Part shown: piece after piece, positions 9,414 through 17,776 of the stretch | How positions within the stretch are numbered: the first letter of the stretch is position 1 | Layout: the number at the start of each line of letters is the position of its first letter | NCBI RefSeq assembly: GCF_020622265.1 | Contig: NZ_JACNMQ010000008.1 | Coordinates: forward strand, 1-64,000 | Length of the DNA: 64,000 nt | Source of the DNA: Halomonas sp. M20 | GTDB taxonomy: Bacteria; Pseudomonadota; Gammaproteobacteria; Pseudomonadales; Halomonadaceae | Direction of reading: 5' to 3' | Position numbers and translations under genes: made by a program | Notes under the pieces: generated by a model | What the model saw: only the letters and a program-made list of their open reading frames with translations | Database searches by the model: none | Told to the model about the DNA's origin: nothing

Positions 9414-10658
9414 ATGGCGGAATTAGTCTTTGTTATTGGCTCGGGACGCTCAGGCACGTCGCTAGCTTCACAAATACTGGGTAAACTCGGTGGACGAATT
9501 TCTAATGAATTGGTGCCCGTGGGTGAACAGAACCCAGATGGGGCATATGAAGACAAATTTGTTTTCGATACTATCACCCAGCTAATGCGTGAACTTGGGG
9601 CGACCCATAATTTGCCGATGCCAGAGGGATGGTTGGAAGCTTCTGCAACGCGAGCTTGCATTAATGCGTTGGTTGATAAAGTGAATGCTGAAGCTAAACT
9701 TGAGGGGGGGCCTTGGATATTGAAGGAACCAAGGTCTGCAATACTATTGCCCATGTGGCGAAAAGTGTTCAACCGTACCAAGGTGGCACCGAAATACGTA
9801 TTGACCCTGCGTGACCCGAAGAACGTCTGTGTTTCGTCCTTCAAACAGTATGGGGAACCAGTCGAAGTTACAGAGTTGATGTGGCTGAATAAGTATGTAT
9901 CCGCTTTAGGCGAGTTGAGTGTTAGCAGTTACTTACTGCATTATGAATCCTGGTTTACCAATCCTGTCGAGACGTCACGCGATTTGGCCGAATATGTCGG
10001 CTTGTCAGTGGATGAGGTCACCTTGAAGTCTATTGTAAGTGAAACGGTCAAGCCTCGTCTTAACCGTTCGGATTTTCTTGGCATTGAGTTAAAAAACCCT
10101 TGCGTAACGAACCTGTACCATGTCCTGCAGGCATGCAATGGCCTAGATTATAGGCGCGATCAGTTGAAGGGTGCGCTACAACAGGCAATAGCATCGATGG
10201 ATGCGTTTTCCGGCTGGGTGCAGCTTTATTACGCCAAGAAAACTTCAGCCCAGCCCGCCGATAAAGAAAAAAAGGATCTAAAAAAGCTGACTAGAGAGTT
10301 TGAAAAAGCAAAGTATGATTTGGCAGACGCTCTTCAGCGAGAGTCCCAACTGCTGGCGAAACTCGAAAGCGAACAGGCAAATCAACAAAATATCAATCTG
10401 ATGGCTACAAAGCTCGTCGAGGCAACTCAATCTATGCAGAAGACTGAGAAGGCTCTGAGAGAGAAAACGGAGGAGATAAAAGCCTTACGCGTGAAACTAA
10501 ATAAAGTTATGAAACGCTATGACATCATTGTTTCCTCAACAAGCTATCAGTTAAGTCAGGTTTTTGCGAATATGGTGCGATCCCCATTGAGAGGGTTTTT
10601 CCTATTGCCGGTTAATTTGTTTTCGGTTCTGAAGAAATGGCGTTCACGTGGTAATTAA
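9414..10658 (+). CDS. Sulfotransferase with C-terminal coiled coil
   Basis: Protein of 414 residues. Residues 1 to about 265 are a PAPS-dependent sulfotransferase fold: the 5'-phosphosulfate-binding loop FVIGSGRSGTS at residues 5-15 and the 3'-phosphate-binding segment LRDPKNVCVSSFKQY near residue 132. Residues about 280-365 are strongly charged, heptad-rich and likely form a coiled coil (KKDLKKLTREFEKAKYDL and onward). A short amphipathic tail rich in Phe/Leu follows and may touch the membrane or other assembly proteins. The gene starts 12 bp after the two-domain GT and ends 11 bp inside the next gene, so it belongs to the same operon. It would sulfate a sugar on the growing polymer with PAPS from CysNC; the acceptor is not known. 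Confidence 0.82.
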   Translation: MAELVFVIGSGRSGTSLASQILGKLGGRISNELVPVGEQNPDGAYEDKFVFDTITQLMRELGATHNLPMPEGWLEASATRACINALVDKVNAEAKLEGGPWILKEPRSAILLPMWRKVFNRTKVAPKYVLTLRDPKNVCVSSFKQYGEPVEVTELMWLNKYVSALGELSVSSYLLHYESWFTNPVETSRDLAEYVGLSVDEVTLKSIVSETVKPRLNRSDFLGIELKNPCVTNLYHVLQACNGLDYRRDQLKGALQQAIASMDAFSGWVQLYYAKKTSAQPADKEKKDLKKLTREFEKAKYDLADALQRESQLLAKLESEQANQQNINLMATKLVEATQSMQKTEKALREKTEEIKALRVKLNKVMKRYDIIVSSTSYQLSQVFANMVRSPLRGFFLLPVNLFSVLKKWRSRGN

Positions 10659-12975
10659 TATCAAAGTTTCTGTTATTGTACCGCTATACAATACGACGGA
10701 ATATATTACCGAGTGTCTCGAATCAGTGTTAGTTCAGACATTGAAGGAAGTCGAAATTATCGTCGTTGACGATGGCTCTACTGATGGAGGGGACAAGCTA
10801 GCAGAGCGATATTGCGCTAGGTATCCGCAGGTCAAGTTGCTGCGTCAGAAGCGTAAGCGACAAGGTGCTGCGAGAAACTTAGCGCTTTCTAATGCCAACG
10901 GTGAATATGTTTCTTTTTTGGACTCTGATGATACATTGCCTGCCGATGCACTTCAGAATATGGTCGACGCGGCAGAGCGATACGACAGCGACATGGTCTG
11001 CGGCATTCAGCAGTCCTTCAGCCAATGGCGTAGCTGGGTCGGTGTACCTGTACATCAGCGAGAGTTCAATCGACTGATTGAGCGCACCACCATTGAAGAG
11101 ATGCCAACCCTGATACAGGATATCAGCGCCTGTAATCGTTTGATCCGTCGTAAAAGTATTGAAAAACATAAAATTCGCTTTCCGGAAGGTACAGCGGGTG
11201 AAGATCTGGATTTCATGGCCCGGATGTACCTTAACTGCGATGTCATCACTATATTACCAGAGGTCGTCTACAACTACCGCGGGCGTGTTGATTCGCGTAC
11301 CAGTCGAATATCAGCGCAGTTTTTTGAGGATCGAGTAGCGGTCACCGAGAGCCTTAAACAGTCTTTTGCCGAAAAAGGCGCGCTGGATATATACCAGCGC
11401 CTATTGCGCTCCGAGGTGAGAAAACTCGTAGGCAATCGCTTCCTGAAGGTGATCAAAAGTTCACCTTATGATGAGCAACTGCAGATTTTCGAGATTATCG
11501 GCCGCTTAGTGAAGCAGTTGTCTCCAGCGGATATGCGTTCTGCTGAGGATTATTCGCTGCTTCAACAAGTGCGCATCATCATGCTCTGCGGCCAAGAGTA
11601 TGATGCTCTTGTAGCTTATGAAAACGCTCCGCGCTCACCACGCTACCTAGCCCTGCTCAAGTCTGATGTCATCAAGGCACAACTCTTCGAACCCATGATG
11701 CGTATGCAGTTCCAAGGCGTGGCGAGCTTCGAGCGGGTGCAGCAAGCGCAAAACTCGCGAGTATTTTCTATCGCTTCGCGTATCGCTCTCAAAGCGGCAA
11801 AAGTTCTGAGGTTGGCATCGAAAGTCAAAATTCTGCCTATGCTTAAGTACTTTGCGATGGCACCGGTAGCTAAGCTGATTGCCAAGTTGAATTCAGATAA
11901 AACCATTTGGCTGATGGACGAGAGGGTTGCCAGCAGTGCTGAGGATAACGGTTACTTTTTCTTCAAGCACCTGCGTGAAACCTATCCGCAATTGCCAGTC
12001 TTCTTCGTGCTTAACCGCCACTCGCCGCATTGGGATATCGTGGCACCGCTTGGCAATGTAGTGACGCAGTACTCCTTGAAGCATGCTTATTTGCTGTGGC
12101 GTGCCCGGGTGATGTTGTCCACCGACAGCTTCCGTGGCCTAGATTACCCGAGCGAAGCTTTACCTCGCCTACGGCGCAAAACATTGAACGTATTTCTGCA
12201 GCATGGCGTGGCTGGCAACAAGACCATGACTTACACACGGGAAAATTATCCTTATTTCTCGCAGGTGATCGTTTCGAACGGCATTGAACAGGCGTTTTTC
12301 AGCGACCACTATGGATTTTCGCCCGATCAGGTGAAACTGACCGGCATCGCCCGACTGGATGCGCTGCCGACCCAGCGCGCCAAGGAGCGCTCACGTAAAA
12401 TCCTGGTGGCTCCTACCTGGCGGCGCTGGCTCAGGGGTCGGGACGAAATTCAGGCCAGCCGGTATTACCATGCCTGGAACCGTTTTATCACCAGCCCGCG
12501 GCTAGCAGAGTTGCTGGATCAGCACCAGATGGAACTGTATTTCCGTCCCCATTTCAATATGATGCATTTCATTGGCGAGTTCGAAAAAAGCTCGTCACGG
12601 GTTCATGTGATCCGTGATCTCGATGAGCCGCTTCATCATCTGATTCGTGAGGCGGATTTACTGATCACCGACTATTCGAGCGTGATGTATGACTTCTTCT
12701 ATCAGGAGAAGCCTGTCCTGGGTTACATGTTCGACCGCCTTGAGTGGGAGATGCAGCCGCCGGGGCCACCACATTTGGACTATGAGCGTGATCTGGCGCT
12801 TGAGTTGGTTACAACTGAGGAAGCTTTGCTGGAGCAGTTACGACAATGCCTTGAAGATGGCTGCGAAATGCCAAAAGATAAGCGTGAGCGACTAACCAAG
12901 CTGTTCACCTACCGCGATGGCAGAAACTGTGAGCGAATCTATCAGGCGGTAAAAGAGGACTTGACCCGGGTATGA
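10648..12975 (+). CDS. Fusion of GT2 glycosyltransferase and CDP-glycerol glycerophosphotransferase (TagB/TagF-like)
   Basis: A 775-residue bifunctional protein. Residues 5-230 are a GT2 domain: VSVIVPLYNTTEYITECLES, VDDGSTDGG, FLDSDDTLP. From about residue 420 to the end it has the Glyphos_transf features of teichoic-acid enzymes: VFLQHGVAGNKTM near 515, LTGIARLDALP, LVAPTWRRW, ITDYSSVMYDFFY near 672 and KPVLGYMFD. It may add a sugar and glycerol phosphate (or ribitol phosphate) to a lipid-linked glycan on the inner membrane face. Start: GTG at 10648, overlapping the sulfotransferase by 11 bp, which implies coupling. A gene for glycerol-phosphate cytidylyltransferase (TagD) is not in the window, so the donor must come from elsewhere or differ. 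Confidence 0.85.
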   Translation: MVINIKVSVIVPLYNTTEYITECLESVLVQTLKEVEIIVVDDGSTDGGDKLAERYCARYPQVKLLRQKRKRQGAARNLALSNANGEYVSFLDSDDTLPADALQNMVDAAERYDSDMVCGIQQSFSQWRSWVGVPVHQREFNRLIERTTIEEMPTLIQDISACNRLIRRKSIEKHKIRFPEGTAGEDLDFMARMYLNCDVITILPEVVYNYRGRVDSRTSRISAQFFEDRVAVTESLKQSFAEKGALDIYQRLLRSEVRKLVGNRFLKVIKSSPYDEQLQIFEIIGRLVKQLSPADMRSAEDYSLLQQVRIIMLCGQEYDALVAYENAPRSPRYLALLKSDVIKAQLFEPMMRMQFQGVASFERVQQAQNSRVFSIASRIALKAAKVLRLASKVKILPMLKYFAMAPVAKLIAKLNSDKTIWLMDERVASSAEDNGYFFFKHLRETYPQLPVFFVLNRHSPHWDIVAPLGNVVTQYSLKHAYLLWRARVMLSTDSFRGLDYPSEALPRLRRKTLNVFLQHGVAGNKTMTYTRENYPYFSQVIVSNGIEQAFFSDHYGFSPDQVKLTGIARLDALPTQRAKERSRKILVAPTWRRWLRGRDEIQASRYYHAWNRFITSPRLAELLDQHQMELYFRPHFNMMHFIGEFEKSSSRVHVIRDLDEPLHHLIREADLLITDYSSVMYDFFYQEKPVLGYMFDRLEWEMQPPGPPHLDYERDLALELVTTEEALLEQLRQCLEDGCEMPKDKRERLTKLFTYRDGRNCERIYQAVKEDLTRV

Positions 12976-13090
12976 GCAACTGAGTCGAAAATCGCCGAGA
13001 AGGCGCATTTATATGGTGCGTTAAGTCATTTCCATAGATCGGTTTCTACTTCAGTCTGCGGTTATTTCAAAGGGATTAAAGGAGTTTTTT

Positions 13091-13792
13091 TTGAACAGAG
13101 ATGGAACGCAACAATTCGTTATTGTAGGACAAGGGCGTTGCGGTAGCAACTTGCTGAAATTTTCACTTAAACAGAATGGTTGTGTTAGTGTAATAGGGGA
13201 GTTGTACAACAAAAATGTTTATACTGATGTATTCGAGTTCGACGGTGTATACCGGGCTCAAAGGTTCTATGAAACAGAGCTTGCAAAAGGTCCTGTTATA
13301 GCTGCGGGGTTTAAGATATTTGCTCATCAAGCAACTAGAAAACCCGCCAAAACTGTTTGGCAATATTTGGTCAAGAAAAAAATAAAAGTAATTCATTTAG
13401 AGAGAAAAAATAAGGTTGACAGACTCATTAGCCTAGAGGTTGCTAATGCGACTGGATCCTTTCTGAAGCGTTCGGAAAGCGACGAATATAAACGACAACA
13501 ACTAGACTTTCCTGTGAGTTGGTGGCGAGAGCGAATCAAGAAAGATTATGTGATAGAGGATGAATTGACAAAGCGCTTTGCCAAGAATCCTTATATTCAT
13601 GTTTACTATGAGGATTTAGTGTCAGATTGGACTGAGCAGACAGGCAGGATTCAACGGTTTTTGGATGTGCCTGTTCAGGAAGTTAATAAGGCAATTGAAA
13701 AGCAGGAGTTTAAATTAAAATCTGATCGCTTGAAAAATTATGAAGAGTTAGTCGCTGCCTTTAAAAATACCGATTGCGGTTGGATGTTTTAA
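13091..13792 (+). CDS. Small sulfotransferase (Stf0/NodH-like)
   Basis: Protein of 233 residues with a PAPS 5'-phosphosulfate loop at the N terminus (FVIVGQGRCGSNLLKFSL), a VIHLERKNKVDRLISLEVA segment corresponding to the 3'-phosphate-binding strand and helix, and YEDLVSDW then RFLDVP near the C terminus, as in Stf0/NodH-type enzymes. The start is a TTG at 13091: a strong AAAGGAG lies seven bases before it and no in-frame ATG precedes the PAPS loop. AT-rich relative to the neighbours. It follows the fusion GT by 115 bp. It is the second sulfotransferase in the locus, so two different positions may be sulfated. Confidence 0.78.
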   Translation: MNRDGTQQFVIVGQGRCGSNLLKFSLKQNGCVSVIGELYNKNVYTDVFEFDGVYRAQRFYETELAKGPVIAAGFKIFAHQATRKPAKTVWQYLVKKKIKVIHLERKNKVDRLISLEVANATGSFLKRSESDEYKRQQLDFPVSWWRERIKKDYVIEDELTKRFAKNPYIHVYYEDLVSDWTEQTGRIQRFLDVPVQEVNKAIEKQEFKLKSDRLKNYEELVAAFKNTDCGWMF

Positions 13793-13858
13793 TAAGTCAG
13801 TTTTAGGCTAAGAGAGATTGCCTGTTTATAATAATTTTTTTGAAGTGTTGCGAAAGAA

Positions 13859-15697
13859 GTGGCGTGGTTTCGAGACGAGCCCCTTTTACGACGCTTCTTC
13901 ATGGTATGGGGCATTGCTTGGAGTTATTTGCTCTTGACTAATTATGAAGTGAAAGCCGGACGTTGGCTAGTTTTCTTGGGAGCGAAGTTTGCCTGGGTGG
14001 TACCTTTCAGGACGTCACTCGTCGTGCTACTGACTTTGTTTTCACAGATTGCTCATTTGTTGGCTTTTTTGCTGCCTCTTAAAATAGTGATTCTGCTTGG
14101 TTCAGAGGGGGTTCCTCGCTACTTTCCACCATCCTTCGCGCAGTTTGATCGCGATCTGCTGATGGTCATACTTGGTATCGCTACCGTAGGCTTCTTCGTT
14201 GCCCATACGCTCGCCGAGCGACTGATTGACTGGGTTACCAAGTCTGCAGCCCACCTGCTCGTGGAGCGTAACAAGAAGTTGGTTTTGTTCGAGAACCAGA
14301 ATCAAGTTGCCGAGGGGGCCTATCAGGGCTTTGCCAGAGCCCTGGCAGGGCTGATTTTCTGCTTTCTCGCGCTGATTGCCCTGGCGTGGGTGTACCCTGA
14401 GATGGCGATGGTCATGGGGGGCTATCTCGCTTTAGTCACCGTGCTGGTGCTGGGTATTTGTTCACATAGTGAACGCACACGGGACTGGGTTAGTTCTAAC
14501 CTGAGCGGATTCTTGGCTAACCTCAGTGCACTGGGGTTTTTTTGTGTGTTCGGGTACCTGGTTGTTGATTTTGTCGTGCTACAGCCCCCCGGGATTCTTA
14601 CGGCCATCCTTGCAATCCTTGCGGGGCGTCAGTCATTTGGCCGTGTTGCCGCAGCGGCGGGAGGGTTGTATCGTCTTTATGGCCAGCGCGAAAAGCTGGA
14701 TGCGATCTTTTTTCATGGGCGTCCTTTGTTGAGAGTGGTCGCAGACAAGCCGGGGTCATTTTGGCAACATCTGGCTCCTGGACAACGAGGTAAATGGGTG
14801 GCGCCACTGTTAAGGGAGTTCTGCGATGTTGAAACGCCAGCCCAAGAGGAGATTGACGAGAAGTTGGAGTGGCAGCAGCCGGCCACCCTCAATGTTGGCG
14901 CATTTATTTACCGTAAGCAGGGCGTAGTATGGATGGCGAAGCTGTTTGGCCAAAAAAAAGGGGGGGCCTCACAGCATGAAGCTACATTGCTCGCCGACGC
15001 ACCCAGAGGGCTTCCTGCCCCGGAATTTCAGGGAAGCTCACAATACGATGCCTTTTCTTGCGGTGTGTATCGGCTTGCACCGGGAAAGGTAGTTTCATCG
15101 CAGCATCATGGCTCCGTACGTTTCCAGGTATATTCCGAACTGCTCTCAGTAGAGCTTCCTAAGCCCTTGGTAAGGCGCTACCTTCGGTCCATGTCGACAC
15201 TACCACACCGGATGAGTGCTACCTGGCTGGAGCGGCTTGCAGTCGCGGTTGTTACCCCCGAACAACGGCGGTCGCTGAAGGGACTTAGTCTGCATTGGCA
15301 GGGGTTACGCGATCTTCTGAGCGCGCTGCCTCTTGTAATCTACAATCCTTCGTTGAAGCCCGGTTCATTATGGCAAGCTGAGTCCTCTGGGGACTTGTGT
15401 ATACTGCACTGGGAAAAGTGGAGTTTGGAGCCGGTTGGTGCGGGGTGGCCATTAGGTGGAAAAGCACTTGATCAGTTACTTGAGGCGCACGAGCAAGCCC
15501 GTAAACATCGAAAATCCATGCGTCATTGTCCGTTCGAGCACCTAGTGTTGGCAGCACTGGCATTCGAGCTTGAACAGCATGTAAAGAACCAAAAACTGGA
15601 CATGGCAGCCGAGACAGCAAAGCAGTTGTGGCAGACGCTTGAGGGCTTAGTAGAGGTAAATAAACTTGAGAAAGAGTTGGGGGGTAGTGATCATTAA
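13859..15697 (+). CDS. Polytopic membrane protein with C-terminal kinase-like region, function unknown
   Basis: Protein of 612 residues starting at a GTG 66 bp after the sulfotransferase. The N-terminal about 250 residues hold roughly six hydrophobic segments (near 12-30, 50-75, 98-118, 160-182, 186-205, 222-250) in a layout reminiscent of ABC-exporter membrane domains, but there is no Walker A/B nucleotide-binding domain. Residues about 330-600 are soluble; the segment LCILHWEKWSLEPVGAGWPL near 512 recalls the C-terminal part of choline/aminoglycoside phosphotransferase folds (where an Asp-x-Glu normally sits), but the upstream catalytic HxDxxxxN loop is not visible, so it may be a pseudokinase. 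Position among glycosyltransferases implies a part in polymer assembly or export. I do not recognise the family. Confidence 0.6.
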   Translation: MAWFRDEPLLRRFFMVWGIAWSYLLLTNYEVKAGRWLVFLGAKFAWVVPFRTSLVVLLTLFSQIAHLLAFLLPLKIVILLGSEGVPRYFPPSFAQFDRDLLMVILGIATVGFFVAHTLAERLIDWVTKSAAHLLVERNKKLVLFENQNQVAEGAYQGFARALAGLIFCFLALIALAWVYPEMAMVMGGYLALVTVLVLGICSHSERTRDWVSSNLSGFLANLSALGFFCVFGYLVVDFVVLQPPGILTAILAILAGRQSFGRVAAAAGGLYRLYGQREKLDAIFFHGRPLLRVVADKPGSFWQHLAPGQRGKWVAPLLREFCDVETPAQEEIDEKLEWQQPATLNVGAFIYRKQGVVWMAKLFGQKKGGASQHEATLLADAPRGLPAPEFQGSSQYDAFSCGVYRLAPGKVVSSQHHGSVRFQVYSELLSVELPKPLVRRYLRSMSTLPHRMSATWLERLAVAVVTPEQRRSLKGLSLHWQGLRDLLSALPLVIYNPSLKPGSLWQAESSGDLCILHWEKWSLEPVGAGWPLGGKALDQLLEAHEQARKHRKSMRHCPFEHLVLAALAFELEQHVKNQKLDMAAETAKQLWQTLEGLVEVNKLEKELGGSDH

Positions 15698-16003
15698 TCG
15701 TGCCCGCAACTTTTTGCGTGTTACTGCATATGGAGTCCGCCATAAAAAAATAAAATCTTAATCTCGATTGCAGATTCGGAAATGCTCCCCTTTCGGTCAA
15801 ATTATAGTACAGTTATTATAATTAAATTTTTTCAATTTAAATTTCGATCATTTTTATAAGATAAGATAATGTTATTTTTATTTATGCCAAAATGAGAGCG
15901 GCTTTTGTGATGAAGTTTATTTTTGATCCGGCTTGCAAGCAATAGTAAATTTGCCAAATATTACGAGTCTTGTGATCTGTTTTCCTGTAAAAAGGTATGT
16001 TCT
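15698..16003 (+). promoter_or_regulatory. AT-rich intergenic region with likely promoter
   Basis: About 225-306 bp, depending on the start of the next gene, and far more AT-rich than the genes around it, with A/T runs at 15743-15760 and 15815-15890. A perfect TATAAT occurs at 15817-15822, but no good -35 hexamer sits 16-18 bp upstream, so the promoter is tentative. The long gap in an otherwise tightly packed locus marks a transcription break or a recombination junction. Confidence 0.35.
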
Positions 16004-17125
16004 TTGCAAGCGTCTACTAAAGTATTAATGTTGGCTCCGGTTCTTAGAAATTGGGGTAACCGGGTGGTTCGCGAGTCGGAATCATTGTCAGAAACGGGGT
16101 ACTCCGTAACAGCCATGATGCAATGCGAGCAGCCGATCTCTAGAAACGGTGTCGACTATGTTTGTGCTCCCCCGGCTAAGGGACGTTTGAACCGCTTTGT
16201 GAAATTGCCTTTAGTGTTATGGTTTGCCATCCGCTTTCGTGCTCATATCTACCATTTGCATAATCCCGATATGCTTCCTCTAGCGTTTTGCTTACGGCTG
16301 CTGGGGAAGCGGGTTGTCTACGATACGCATGAAGACTATTCAAGGCGATTGCTTATGCGTGAGTGGATTCCGCCTTATTTTCGCAAGCCGCTTAGTATTC
16401 TAATTTCTTCATCTGAGCAATTGTTGAGCCATGTCGTCAATGCAGTTTTTGTAACTCAGGAAAACCAATTAGATGATTTTTCTAAACGCACCTATCTTCT
16501 GAGAAACGCACCTTTTATTCCTCTCCGAGTGAAAACAGAAGTCGAATATTTGAGTGCTGATATAAAAAGAGATCCCGATATTTATCGCCTTATATATGCT
16601 GGTGGTATATCGAAGGAACGCGGACTTTTTGTCATGATGGAAGCTCTCCAAGCTTTGAATGATAAAGGTATTCCAACCCGCTTGTGGCTTATTGGCCCAG
16701 AGCTAAACGCATGTCTTGATGAGGCAAAAAAAATGCCCGGCTGGAAGTTTGTTGATTATATTGGGCTCCAGTCTCAAGAAATTGTTTTCGCGTACATGAA
16801 ACAAGCTGATGTTGGTTTAGTCATATTGGGAGACATCGGGGATCATTCATCGGCTAGGCCCAGCAAGCTATTTGAATACATGGCTTGGGGGTTGCCATTC
16901 ATTGCAAGCGATTTTGAATGTTGGAAATCGTTCGTGGGAGGGAAAGGGGGTGTATGGATACAGCCAGATAATGCCGCCGCTCTCTCTGATGCTTTGAAGT
17001 CTCTTTATTATGATGTCCATTCGAGAGATGTCTTGTCAAATGAAGGGAAGGTCTTTTTTAATGAGTTTAACTGGGGGGGCGAAAGCAAGATACTTCTCGA
17101 TACTTATAAGACGATTTTATTATAG
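16004..17125 (+). CDS. Glycosyltransferase family 4
   Basis: GT-B-fold glycosyltransferase. The open frame begins at a TTG at 15923, but the conserved N-terminal strand (KVLMLAPVLRNWGNRVVRES) begins about 30 residues later. I prefer the TTG at 16004, which has AAAAAGG eight bases before it and gives 373 residues; an ATG at 16028 is another option. Seen: YHLHNPDMLPLAF, VVYDTHEDYSRR, the donor-site linker RLIYAGGISKERG near residue 200, and SSARPSKLFEYMAWGLPFIASD, the C-terminal acidic/loop region. It would transfer a sugar from a nucleotide donor to a lipid-linked glycan. AT-rich. IS630 remnant lies 50 bp downstream. Confidence 0.8.
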   Translation: MQASTKVLMLAPVLRNWGNRVVRESESLSETGYSVTAMMQCEQPISRNGVDYVCAPPAKGRLNRFVKLPLVLWFAIRFRAHIYHLHNPDMLPLAFCLRLLGKRVVYDTHEDYSRRLLMREWIPPYFRKPLSILISSSEQLLSHVVNAVFVTQENQLDDFSKRTYLLRNAPFIPLRVKTEVEYLSADIKRDPDIYRLIYAGGISKERGLFVMMEALQALNDKGIPTRLWLIGPELNACLDEAKKMPGWKFVDYIGLQSQEIVFAYMKQADVGLVILGDIGDHSSARPSKLFEYMAWGLPFIASDFECWKSFVGGKGGVWIQPDNAAALSDALKSLYYDVHSRDVLSNEGKVFFNEFNWGGESKILLDTYKTILL

Positions 17126-17175
17126 CTCTTGTTGTGTGTTGGTCGTATTTTCAATAAATATTATTTTTTTAAATG

Positions 17176-17749
17176 CCTGATCTGAAGTTTTCGCATAGCA
17201 TCCATGTCAGGATGACTGACACGGGTGGAGCCATGGCAAGGCGCTTCGTTGCTCCTCTCACTGAATCTGAACATCAGACGCTGACCTCGGCCTATCACGA
17301 TGGTGAGAAGCGCGTCCTACGTCGGCGTGCCCATGCCCTCCTGCTGAGTGATCGAGGCCATACCGTCAACCAGATTAGTGAGATACTGCAGGTTCGACGG
17401 ATGCTGTGTCACGCTGGTTCAAACAGTGGGAAGCGTGGGGCCTTGACGGAATTATCGACGAACCTCGCCAATGCCAGCATGCATCGCTCCAAGGCCTTCA
17501 TGCGCAAGATTTTGGAGTGGATGTCGCATCGTGTGCACCTGGTCTATCTGTCTGCTTACTCGCCAGAACTGAACCTGATTGAGATTTTGTGGCGGCAGAT
17601 GAAGTACGCCTGGCTGCCTTTGAGCGCCTATCTGTCATTTGACCGCCTCTATGATGAAGTGCACCGTTTGCTCGGTGGCTACGGCAATAAATACATGATT
17701 AATTATGAATAGTCACTTATGTAGCATCTGAGCTTCGATTCAGATATGG
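17176..17749 (+). mobile_element. IS630-family element, internally deleted remnant
   Basis: Imperfect terminal inverted repeats are visible: CCTGATCTGAA at 17176-17186 and its near complement TTCAGATATGG at 17739-17749 (9 of 11 positions). The inside encodes the N-terminal helix-turn-helix and the extreme C terminus of an IS630-type transposase, with the middle missing. About 575 bp remain; intact IS630 elements are roughly twice that. It lies between a GT4 gene and an acyltransferase and cannot move on its own. Confidence 0.7.
17233..17712 (+). pseudogene. IS630-family transposase, frameshifted and internally deleted
   Basis: From the ATG at 17233 the N-terminal part (FVAPLTESEHQTL, RRRAHALLLSDRGHTVNQISEIL) is a typical IS630 helix-turn-helix. 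At about 17395 one base is missing: after EILQV the next frame continues with the expected STDAVSRWFKQWEAWGLDGI. At about 17470 the sequence jumps directly to NASMHRSKAF, normally right after the second catalytic Asp, so the first catalytic Asp and most of the core are gone. The third acidic region survives (YSPELNLIEILWRQMK), as does the natural end GGYGNKYMINYE. Not functional. Confidence 0.85.
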
Positions 17750-17776
17750 TCGGCCGATTTTCGTAGGGGTAGAATC

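Noticed and set aside
12992-13008. Rho-independent terminator after the GT2/TagF fusion (CGCC-GAGAA-GGCG)
   Set aside because: Only a four-base stem and no T-run follows.
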